This document shows positions 45,461-54,908 of a stretch of 64,000 nucleotides of DNA, in pieces. The translations under genes were made by a program, and so were the position numbers. The notes under the pieces were generated by a model, which saw nothing but the letters and a program-made list of their open reading frames with translations, did no database searches and was not told the DNA's origin. The stretch is from Asparagopsis taxiformis (lineage: Eukaryota; Rhodophyta; Florideophyceae; Bonnemaisoniales; Bonnemaisoniaceae), in contig JALQPE010000343.1 of the NCBI GenBank assembly GCA_030407315.1, positions 1 through 64,000 on the forward strand, given 5' to 3'. How positions within the stretch are numbered: position 1 is the first letter of the stretch; every line of letters starts with the position of its first letter.

Positions 45461-47792
45461 CATCGTGACTCGTCTCCACCTCGAGTGGTGTTTCGTCAGC
45501 GGAGGTCGTCACGTAGACTCCGCTGCGGCCATTACGCTGGCCATTTCGTTCGTTCGCCCACGGGCGGGGGTCACGTCGGTCATTACGAAAGTCGCCGCGG
45601 CGCCTGTCGAAGGGCCTTCCCCCGTCACGATTGGGGTTTCGGAGTATCGTAGGCGGCGTGCCGTACCTCCGCGGGGTCACGTTCCCTCGCTCGCCAGGTC
45701 GTTCCTGGTTACGTTTGGCCATTCGTTGGCGGAAGTACTCAGCCTGACGTGGGTTGCTCTTCACGTGGAAGAAGTAGTACTTGTACGCGAAAAAGATCCG
45801 TTGATCTGGCGTCAGACGCGGACACGTGAACGTCGAGTGGCCATCTTCGCGGCATGACCAACACGACAGCGTCCAGTAATCATTCGGGATTACGGAGTGC
45901 GCTAATTGCGTCTGCTCGCTCGTGAGCTTCGGCACGTCCTCGCATGGACGGTTCAATCGAGCTTCGAGCTCGTCCGGCTTTTCGTTTGCCGTTTTCGTGT
46001 CGTTGGGCGGCGGCCCGTTCGTGAAGAGGATCGCCTCTAGATTCTCGGCAACGTGAACCGCAGCGAGCGACACGTCGTCATCATCCCTCGCGGGGATATT
46101 CGGGTTACCATCGTGGTAACTGGGCTCGTTAGCCCATTCGTTACGTAAGTACGCGGACTCATCGTAGTCCGCGAACTTCTTCGACTCGTGGTCGGAAATA
46201 GCCAACGTAGGCTTCACCGGAAACCGCACTTTCGGTTTCGCGGCTGACGCGACAGCTGCCGTACGTGCACGGAAGGTCGTTCCTTCGGCCGTCGCCAATC
46301 GTCTCACAACGGTGAGGTCGTTCCTCTCTCGTTCGGGGAGTGACCGGAGTCGTTCCGTCACGGCTGCCCGCGTCGAGGGCAGTAAACCACGCACGTAGTG
46401 GTGAACGAGGAGTCGATCCGTAAACACGTAGTTGCACGCCCGCGTGGCAGTGTCGAGTCTATCAGCGTACTGATTCTCGTCCTCGTTAGGACTCTGCGTG
46501 ATCATCGTGACCTTTTCGTAGGCCTCCTGCAGCACATCGTCTTGCAGGTATCGTTTGATCAACGCGTTGATCACGTGAGGCCACGAGAACCTCTTCGTCG
46601 GATCAGTCGTGATCACACCAGTCGTACACTGGGAATCGTAGAACCGTCGGGCGTCCCCTTCGAGGAAGAAGTGCAGCGCACGTACTGCCACTCCCTCGCA
46701 CACTCCGAGTGTGCTGAACCCATCACGTATTTGGGCGAGGAATCCGAGTAACGTAATCGGATTCCGGCCGGAGAACGGCTTTAACGTAGGGAAAAGTCCC
46801 TCCAGCTCACGTTTGAGCTTATGTACGCTTTGACTCTCGTTCACGTAGAGATGTTCACGTACATCGTTAAGTCGGTACATACGGTACGACACCACGTTCG
46901 CAAATGCGTCGAGCATTGTCGTGTGCTCTGCCAACGCGTGGCAAACGGGTTCGAGGGCGTTCCCTGGTAAGCGTACCGCGTCGGCACGTTCGTTTTCGTG
47001 GACTCGCGTGTCCGTCGTGCCGAACGTACCCAGCCACGGAATGTACGTTTCACGTGGCGGGGGAGCTCTCGTATCGAATTGCGCAGCTCGTGCTGCGTCC
47101 GCCGACCGCGCATGGTCTGGCGTATCGTTAAAACGTAATTGCCTTCGTGGCGTCTCGTCGGGGTTGGCGATGGCTCGTTGCACTGTCGCCCCCCTTCCGT
47201 ACGTTGTCGGGGTCGTCGGACCGGGTGTTGGTGGGTATCCTCCCGGAACGGCCGGGGAGGATTGCGAGTTATAGGCGCGCGAGCCTTCTTCGTAATTCGG
47301 ATCGCTTCCGCTCGGCGGAGCGGAACGTCCGGCGACGATTTCGTTGAATACTACGACAAACGAGTCGAGTCTTCCCTCCACGGCGGAGAGGCGGTTTCGT
47401 AAATCTTCGTTTTCCCGTTCGAGGGTCGCTGAGCGTTCACGTAACGCAAGAGCTTCGCGCTCCGAGACTCCGAGTCTCTGCCTTACGGCTTCGTCGACGG
47501 CCGCGTCGCTCGCCCTTTCGATGTGACCTCGAAGGTCTTCGTACACTACGCGTAGTGCCGTGGGAGTCACGTTCCCTTCGTTGAGCTGACCGCGCGTTGC
47601 GGGGTCCATACTCACGGACTCAAACGGGCTTACCGTACGTGGTAGCTGGCCGATCGCCTCGATATCCGGCGGGATAGATCGATCAGTCGCGAAGATCGCT
47701 TCTGCTGACAAGGCCACGTCGGCTTCGGCGTCCGCTGACGTTGGCAACGGTTGCCTGGGCGACGCGCTGGAATTCGACACAGCGTAATTCAT
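45387..47792 (-). CDS. gag: Gag polyprotein (family B)
   Basis: 801 residues from ATG at 47792 (MNYAVSNSSASPRQPL); the frame is open upstream but without an earlier ATG. A coiled-coil-like segment (SEREALALRERSATLERE) lies in the first 150 residues. The capsid-like region spans about 320-520 (FSGRNPITLLGFLAQIRDGF, DENQYADRLDTATRAC, VHHYVRGLLPSTRAAV). A CCHC knuckle CWSCREDGHSTFTC (CX2CX4HX4C) is near 45870-45825. The R/N/G-rich tail is typical of nucleocapsids. The stop at 45387 lies within the overlap with the protease frame. Confidence 0.85.
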   Translation of the reverse strand: MNYAVSNSSASPRQPLPTSADAEADVALSAEAIFATDRSIPPDIEAIGQLPRTVSPFESVSMDPATRGQLNEGNVTPTALRVVYEDLRGHIERASDAAVDEAVRQRLGVSEREALALRERSATLERENEDLRNRLSAVEGRLDSFVVVFNEIVAGRSAPPSGSDPNYEEGSRAYNSQSSPAVPGGYPPTPGPTTPTTYGRGATVQRAIANPDETPRRQLRFNDTPDHARSADAARAAQFDTRAPPPRETYIPWLGTFGTTDTRVHENERADAVRLPGNALEPVCHALAEHTTMLDAFANVVSYRMYRLNDVREHLYVNESQSVHKLKRELEGLFPTLKPFSGRNPITLLGFLAQIRDGFSTLGVCEGVAVRALHFFLEGDARRFYDSQCTTGVITTDPTKRFSWPHVINALIKRYLQDDVLQEAYEKVTMITQSPNEDENQYADRLDTATRACNYVFTDRLLVHHYVRGLLPSTRAAVTERLRSLPERERNDLTVVRRLATAEGTTFRARTAAVASAAKPKVRFPVKPTLAISDHESKKFADYDESAYLRNEWANEPSYHDGNPNIPARDDDDVSLAAVHVAENLEAILFTNGPPPNDTKTANEKPDELEARLNRPCEDVPKLTSEQTQLAHSVIPNDYWTLSCWSCREDGHSTFTCPRLTPDQRIFFAYKYYFFHVKSNPRQAEYFRQRMAKRNQERPGERGNVTPRRYGTPPTILRNPNRDGGRPFDRRRGDFRNDRRDPRPWANERNGQRNGRSGVYVTTSADETPLEVETSHDDERASWARDDDVSNGLAPENDQAM

Positions 47793-47877
47793 AGACCGTC
47801 GTCTGTAGCGTAGCACGTAGCTTTTCGTTAACGTAAAAGAGCTCAACCTCGTTGGTTGTCGTTATGCTCGTAGCAAC

Positions 47878-47895
47878 CTCTAGGTCGAGAGACCA
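47878..47895 (-). promoter_or_regulatory. Putative primer-binding site of the family B element
   Basis: On the minus strand, one base after the 5' LTR, TGGTCTCTCGACCTAGAG begins with TGG as complement of a tRNA CCA end. The cognate tRNA is not identified. Confidence 0.5.
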
Positions 47896-47896
47896 G

Positions 47897-48558
47897 TGTG
47901 GAACAACGTTAGTTCTAGATAGCTGGTACGAGCTAGTGGACACGCTGTCCTTACGAAACGAAACGAACGAACAGTCCACCCGCTGGTGTTTGACTGTATG
48001 TTAGGTAGAACGTTAGAGATAGGTTAGCGAGTAGACACGAGCGTCACGACGCAACAATCCACGCAAGGATTACGTTAGCAAACGAAGTGGTACGTCACCG
48101 GAGGCGCTCTCAACCAAGCCCGGAGGCACTACACGCAATCAGCCTTACGTGCGGCGATGGGTAGGGAGTACGCAGCTCGACGGAGACGAAGCCTCGCTAG
48201 GCAAAACGTAAACGTAAACGTAGAAGTCAGTCGTAGACTAGAGCCGTTGCTCGTTCGATGTCTTGTCCCCTTTCCCTCCCGGCACGATGCCAATACCTAT
48301 TTAGCCACGATGGCATCGCTTTACAGTGTAAACACTGCTCGTAACGTCCCCGAATGGGAAAGGACCTTGTGGGTCGCACGTAGGGACCCGTTGGTCCGGT
48401 GGCCGTTGCCAATACGTTCGTTGCACACGTGTGCCGGTTGCGCGCGCGCACGCGCCAGCAATGTTCGTGCATTGCTGTTATCGCTCGGGTCCGCGGAAAT
48501 TCGAAATTCCGCGGAAATCGTAATTATTTGCAATTTCGGAATTGCCACGTATACTACA
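47897..48558 (-). repeat. 5' LTR of the family B element (662 bp)
   Basis: Same ends as 33555-34212. The target duplication TTGTT follows at 48559-48563. Confidence 0.95.
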
Positions 48559-50131
48559 TTGTTGAAATACTCAGGACCGTAGTCAAGGAGTAGTTCCTCA
48601 TTGGGTGAGATAGGTCGAGTGGCAATTATTCTAACAGAAGAGTACTTCTGAAGCATATCGAAATCAAGAATATCTTCATCGGGACACTCAAAATCAACGT
48701 TGGGCTCTCGGAAGTCAGCTTCCATGCTTTCGACAGAGCTGATCCTTTTCGGATCATTACTCATCGCACAGACGCAGAATTCGAAAGGGATAAGGAAGAT
48801 GGGAAGCTTTCGAGCCGAGGGAATGAGGCAGCTACGATCTGCGTGCTTGATTTGAAGGGCATAATCACGAAAGCGGGCCGTGTTGAAAGCAGTGGCATCG
48901 CGTCCATGTGACGAGCGCTTCGAATTGTACAGATTACTATACGCGAGAGACCCGTAATAGTAGCCCACCAAGTATCCAACTTCGAAACCATCTCTTGAAA
49001 AAAGACCGTTGCCTGCGTTCGGAATGGAGGATGGAGCAACGTAAACATTTTGGTATATTGCGTCCACGGCGAGGAGATAGGAAGATTCAACGGTGAGAAG
49101 GTTTGCCCTGACGGATTGAGCCCAGTTGTCCACTGGTGTGGACTGAAGGGCAGGGTAGTGCGAAGGGGACTTCCAAATTCCGCAGAGAACACTGGTAAGG
49201 TGTTCGGGGATTGTCGTAGACTGGGGAAGGTGTGCACCAGGCGGGGTGTTATTGCGAACCTCAGCACGATATTTTTGGACGTGTGCAGTTGCCAGGCTCT
49301 GAACTTCGGAGGAGGAATGAGAGGCAAAATTTCCGTCGGAGAGCTGTTCGCAAAACGCGAGCTGTAGCTTGGGAAAGGAGACGTCGTGGCAGTATTGTTG
49401 CTGCTCACACCGGACGAAAGTGCGGTACTGACCGTCGTTCATGGTGAGGGCGGCTATACCGGTAGAGTATGTGCCCGCGAACATGTCGACGACGACATCA
49501 CCAGGCTGTGAGAAACGAGCGACAATTTCCTTGAGAAGAGCACTTGTCTTCTGCTTTGGTCGGAGAGCCATCTTGCGCTTGGCGTTGCGAGGGTCCACGA
49601 CGGTGATTCGTTCTTCATGAGACAAACGGGGGATGTTGTTGATTATGTTTGTCCAGGGTTGAAAGGTGGAACAAACGTAACCGTGTGGGGAATAGATGAC
49701 GAGTCCCCAGCCGGCGGTACCGGCGCCCAGCTTTGTGACGTGGACAACTACCTCAACCATATTCATTAGACTTTTCGTCATGCGAAGGGGCGAGGAAGAA
49801 TAGTTGGTCCGGTGGCGGATGCAGAAGAGCGGCTGGTTGTCCACGGAGAAATCTGAGTGTGATCCGGGTAAACCACTTCGCTCAGAGCCTGGGACCATTT
49901 GGAGAAAAGAACCGACGAGGTGAAAATGAGACCATGACCACCTGGACGGAGTATCCTGGACATCATTGCGACGCAATCTTCTATATCCCGGTCAGTGAGG
50001 ATGTCATACTGTGAGTTACGGAGACCAGAATTCCTCCTTGTGTTGTACGGAGGGTCGGTGAGAACGAGTTGGACGTTGTCTTCGAGAGGGGGTACGTCTG
50101 TGTTCTCGGAAATGGACGCGGACGTCCACAA
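48559..50131 (-). pseudogene. DPPY-type DNA methylase fused to a SET domain
   Basis: The N-terminal piece (50131-49860) has DPPY at 50056-50045 in VLTDPPYNTRRNSG, then ILRPGGHGLIFTS. After one frameshift near 49860 the second half continues. Residues QKTSALLKEIVARFSQPGDV and then VVDMFAGTYSTG form the SAM-binding FxGxG block (about 49500-49470). DPPY before FxGxG is the beta-class order of prokaryotic N6-adenine/N4-cytosine methylases. A SET domain follows (about 49046-48560) with SSIPNAGNGLFS, AMSNDP, EPNVDF and EELLLDYGPEYF, the set expected of a lysine methyltransferase. A stop sits two codons before the first residue, beside palindromic repeats, so the N terminus is lost. The LTR at 48558 removed only the last few codons: across the element the frame ends after four residues, with the stop at 33542-33540. 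Confidence 0.85.
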
Positions 50132-50330
50132 CCTCTAGTACACCTAGTATTACTAGGCGGACGTCCATGTTCTCTAGTATTTTTGGATGTCCGCCTAGAA
50201 CCGGACGTCCATGCGGTCTAGTACGTCTATTATTAATAGGACGACATTCATTGTTTCTAGTACCACGGATGTCCCCCTGGGGATGGACTTCCACCATGTC
50301 TATGTCCACCTAGGACGGGCGCCGGTTCAG
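50100..50330. repeat. Cluster of GGACGTCC-type palindromes and tiny hairpins
   Basis: GCGGACGTCCAC, GGCGGACGTCCATG, and CCGGACGTCCATG occur within 120 bases, along with CTAGTAC runs. CCTAGTA-T-TACTAGG (50143-50157) and CTATTA-T-TAATAG (near 50228) are hairpins with one-base loops. Related GGACGTCC sites go on at 51790-53225. The cluster replaces the missing 5' end of the methylase gene. Confidence 0.65.
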
Positions 50331-51690
50331 AAATTCAAAAATTTCGACCCCAGAAATTTCTGCCGCCGTGCTCGACATGGATGTCCGCATCCATCACGGC
50401 GACCACTCTATTTTTCCTTGCCGGTCGCCTCCAATTTTGTCTTTAATTTTTTCATCATCTCGCTCACACCCCCTTCCAGTTGGAGCTCACTTCCCCCGTA
50501 CTGTACCTCAAACACCCCCAAAACCACTCTAGCACGCATTTTCAGCTACCTATCCCCGCTTCTACGGTGCACACCTCCATTCCATACCTACTTTTCTGCT
50601 CTACCGTACAGATTTCGTATAACCAGTCCTCATACTACCTCAGAATAGGGAATAACACCCCCTATCTCCTCGACCATGCTCTCCCCCATCACCTTTGCAA
50701 CGTATTTTTCGTCAATACCCTCTCTCCTCTACCTTCAACCCCTCTCCTTCGCCCTCTCCACAAACTTCCCCTGCAGCTTACTACTAGTAGGAGCAGGTCG
50801 AATAGTATTCGACCTGCTCCACCCCTCCCTCCCTCACCTGCTACATGCCCGCCACGCCATCCGCATCTTCGATACCGTATACACCACCACCACCGGCCCA
50901 CCACCACCGGCCCACGCTCCCGCTCCCCCGCCGTCTCCCCAGAAACCTCCCCGCTCTGAGCCACATATCAACCCCCCACTTCGCACCCATCCTCCCACTC
51001 CCCTCCCTCCCCAAATACAATAACCCCCTTCTTCTCCATCACATCCCCACTCACCACAGCCAAAACAGAAGCCACCCCCTTCCCGCCTCTTTCTCCTCAC
51101 TTTCCTAAAACCCCCTCCTCTCGGCGCCTTCAACCGCACCCTCCTACGGTCCCACCTAAACACCTCCTCCGCCCTCACTACCCCAACACCCCGCAGCGTC
51201 TCCCCAGTCCCCATAATATGCTCGTCGGCACTCCTCTCCGAATCACACTCCAATCTAAACCCGCACTCCGTACATTTCCACTTCCCCCTGTACCATCCCA
51301 AGATTGCATCCCCCCACAGAACACATCCTCATACCACAGAACAATTTTCTTCCTCTCATACCTCATCCCTAAAACCTCCATCTCTTCCATGTAAATTTCG
51401 ATGTAGATATTTTCTCCACTATGCAATCTCAAACATGTATGAACGTATGCCTTTCCGCTTTGTCAACCCTGAATATTTGTATTCATGTATTCATAAAATA
51501 GAGCCACCCACATCCCTATCCCGTTCTGCAAGCTTTACAAACCACCAGACGCATACTCCACAACTATACAACAAACACTACTCGCTATTTCAGACGACAC
51601 GGTACACAAGTAGCGTAGTCTCAACCTTCCGTGACGCCTTCCCTGATGCGTACAAGTGCGAAACACGTCTAGACGTATACGAGAAGTGAG
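50331..51690. other. C-rich strand region with a possible zinc-finger ORF
   Basis: From 50460 to 51250 the + strand is very poor in G. On the minus strand a frame at 51301-50834 includes KWKCTECGFRLECDSERSAD followed by EHIM, which could be a C2H2-like unit, then a Gly/Arg-rich tail. Strong base bias makes long open frames likely by chance, so I do not call a gene. Confidence 0.3.
50790..50820. repeat. Perfect inverted repeat, 15-bp arms, 1-base spacer
   Basis: Arms 50790-50804 and 50806-50820 around a single G; same type as those at 30963, 31007 and 31464. Confidence 0.95.
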
Positions 51691-51729
51691 TGCGGGAATT
51701 TTCGGCACAGGAGATGCTGGGCCACCAAA

Positions 51730-53232
51730 TTGATTTTTCAGAAATTTTAGAATTTCTGGGCTGGCCAGCAGTGCAATCGAGCTGGACATCCACCGGACGT
51801 CCATTTCAGGTTGATCGTGAGAGAGTAGGGCGGGACCATGATGAAACAAGGACCAAGACGTGTCCCTGACGTATTGAGCCTGGAATCGACCCTTCGTCAG
51901 ACGCGATTTTGGCTTACAGTTGGTGCTTACAGAAGCCAGTGGTGACCCCGCTCGGGGCGGCGGCTGGTTTCTGGGACCGTTGTGGCCAAAATTAGATACC
52001 TTGATTTGAATTAAAATTCGGGCTATTCTCAAAAACATGCACATGTGAACATGTTTTTGAGATGGGGGTGTGCCGTACGGCACTTTCGACCGCCCAAATC
52101 GATGTATTTTTGCATTTTTATTCTGACTGAAATTTTAGAATTTCTGGGCTCGCCAGCAATGCAATTGAGCTGGACATTCACTGGACGTCCATTTCAGGTT
52201 GGTCGAGTATTGCACATGGATACAGTTTTGCAGCTATTTCGCAGCCCAACATTTTAGAATTTCAGGGCTGACCAGCAATGTAACCGAGGCGGACTTCCAC
52301 TGGACGTCCATTTCAAGTTAGGCGAGTGCTGCACATTTGCTCGCATCGCAGCAACTAAGCAAGTGTTGAGAGCACCGAGATGCCATGCAGACAAGGGGGA
52401 ATCGGCTGCAAACGGCTTCCCTGGTCGGCGGCTGGATGTCTGGATGTCAATGGCTGCAAGCATGGAAATCTTGCTACCGCACAGCGCATACACACTGCAG
52501 CAGCACATCACTGACGCATGCGAAAGTTGGGTGCTGCAGTGCGTGGTTGTTTGTGTGTTTGTGTGTGTACGACGAACCTTGTGGTATCCCTAGGCGTGCA
52601 CTGGTGCAAAACGTTTGGACTGCCCCATCGGTCGTACTTTGACGCATTTACATGCATCGGAGAACGACCAAGGAGGTAGAGCAGCAATCGCTGTTGGCTG
52701 AGCGTCCAAACTGGAGGGCTTGGGGCAATGGTTCTATAGCAGTCATTTATAGGACGCCCACCGTTGATGACTGAGATCCACGGTGGGTTTAGTATTCATG
52801 GTGTTGTCCTGCATTGGCGGACGTCGAAGACGAGTACTTCCAGTGAGCGTCCAAGGTGAACAGCTCAGCAGAGGATTATGATGTGGATGTGAAGGCATGG
52901 ATGAGGCCAGCAGGAACGTTTCTGCAAGATGGGCGTGAGTGGGTAAGTGAGCGGGGAGGGGCCGCTCGGGGCGCTCGGTAGCTTCTGGGGCCGTTGTGGC
53001 CAAATTAGAATCAAGCCTATGTCCGGCGGACGTCCTGAATTGCTTTATTTTTTGGGTTATTCTCAAAAACATGCACATGTGAACATGTTTTTGAGATGGG
53101 GGTGTGCCGTACGGCACTTTCGACCGCCCAAATCGATGTATTTTTGCATTTTTATTCTGACTGAAATTTTAGAATTTCTGGGCTCGCCAGCAATGCAATT
53201 GCGCTGGTCATTCACCAGACGTCCATTTTCAT
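51730..53232. repeat. Four copies of a ~75-bp unit, plus a ~280-bp segmental duplication
   Basis: A unit with TTTTAGAATTTCTGGGCT, CCAGCAATGCAA and GGACGTCCATTTCAG lies at about 51730-51815, 52126-52203, 52250-52322 and 53158-53232. A longer block is duplicated at about 51945-52195 and 52957-53229. Each long copy holds a hairpin with 13-bp arms TCTCAAAAACATG / CATGTTTTTGAGA (52027 and 53061). No gene is supported between the copies. Confidence 0.75.
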
Positions 53233-53239
53233 TTCAGAT

Positions 53240-54908
53240 CTAAACAACCATTTCGCTAATTTCGGACCAGAATTATTTTAGCGGACCAAAACTTTTTTTG
53301 CATGAAAGCGAAAAAAAAGATATGTATGGGAAGCTCTCAGTGTGCTGAATGCTGTGGTGTACATTTAGAATAGATTCAAACATTATTCCATTAGTTATTA
53401 CAATAATAAATTTTAACGATCTCAAAGTTTGAAGCTAAAAATTTCCGCAAGTTTTCGAAAGTTTGGGAATTTGTAACTGGACTGCTACATTATGCACAGA
53501 TGACTTCAGCGCTGATTCCATCCAAGGCTGTCCAGAGCGGCGATCGCCAGTGATGCCGTATTAAAATCTACCCTGGTAGATTTGATGGCCGTCTCGTCGG
53601 CGATTCAAGGCTGCAAATCACTTTGGTGCTCCTTAGCTAATCGCCTTCCTATCGCTGCACATCACAATGACAGCCACACACACCGCTACAAGTCGCTGCA
53701 CATTTCGCAAATCGCCCGCCCATCATTCGAAAACGCGCGTTTTCACTGCGCAGTGATCGCCACAAATCCCGCCGCAAGTCGCCGCACATCTCTGCGAATT
53801 GCTTCCCCACGGCTGCACATCTCAGTGACAGACATACACACACCGCTACAAGTCGCTGCGTATTTCCGAAATCGCCTGCCCATCGCTGGAAAACACAGTG
53901 ATCGTCGCACATACCGCTTCAAGTCGCCGCACATCAGATGTGTCAACAGATTCTGTTCAAATTGCTTCCCTACTGCTACAGGCTACTGCTTGAAAGTTGC
54001 TATACTAGTACGCAAAAGCTGCTGTTTCGTGGTAAGTGTCACATGTGTGATACAATGTGCCAATTGTACGGCTATCAACACACTTTGTCACAGATCACTG
54101 CAAGCTGCGTCACGATGTGCCAATAATGTTGCTTCACTACAAGATACACTGCATGCCATGTATCATGCTCTGTTGCCAAGAAACTCACAGCTTTTCACGA
54201 ATCGGTGCTCATCGTTACACTAGAAATGCGCTTACGCTACAGTGTGCACACAGAAAAGTGAACTGCAAACCACGATCACATGCATGTGACACTGCCACAT
54301 GTTGGTTAGCTCATTTGCATTTGTTGACACCCATTCTGCAGTTTGGAAAGGCTAAGTAATATGTAGTCGTCTCTACTCTTATAGTCTTCGCGGCCGAAAA
54401 GGGCCCAGTTTTATGTATGCATCCAGCATTCCTCGGCTACAAATACTCATTTAGACACAGCTTTCGTTCGTTGAACGAAGCTTATCTTGTGCAATCAATA
54501 TGCAGTGTATGCCACAAAAATTGCGCATGCCAAATATACAACTGTGCACAGTCGGCTCCAAAGAACTTCCTAGCTTCAACCTGAATCCATTGGGACAAGA
54601 TGCTGCTAAAAGTACCAACTTAATGAGGTCAACGTCAAGATGCTTCAATGCGCGTTCATTCATGGGCGTACACAGACGTTTAGCTAGCGTTCTGTGAATA
54701 AAAGTTGGCGCACGACAACGCGTTCTACAAACAACTCTTTCGAGCTGGCTATCATGCATCATTGCGTTTGCATCGGGAACATGGCAGAATATTACAGAGT
54801 TTAAATGCAATGTTTGTTCATAAGAAGAGATTTATGTTCATGTTGACGTCTCAGAGACACTATTTTATCAACATAACCAGTTGTGTTGCACGATGGAGTT
54901 TCTTGTTG
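53240..54908. repeat. Spacer with a ~70-90-bp minisatellite (53640-53935)
   Basis: About four diverged copies of a unit with CCGCTACAAGTCGCTGCACAT and AAATCGCCTGCCCATCG. A + strand open frame of 213 codons (53582-54223) runs through the repeats but has no recognisable features. The rest shows nothing I can assign. Confidence 0.55.

Larger units (their letters stand above)
33555..48558 (-). mobile_element. Complete Ty3/gypsy chromovirus, family B, with antisense ORF
   Basis: 15,004 bp with two family B LTRs, TTGTT target-site duplication, primer-binding site, gag, protease, RT, RNase H, integrase, chromodomain, an antisense ORF, and a polypurine tract. Two solo family A LTRs (34249-34934 and 35436-36093) lie in its 3' part; without them and their TSDs it is about 13.65 kb. 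The two LTRs differ at roughly ten positions in 660, so the insertion is fairly recent. It sits in the last codons of the methylase-SET gene. Confidence 0.95.

Noticed and set aside
48321..48558. C-terminal extension of the SET protein into the LTR
   Set aside because: The frame merely runs into the inserted LTR. Across the insertion the natural stop comes after four residues.
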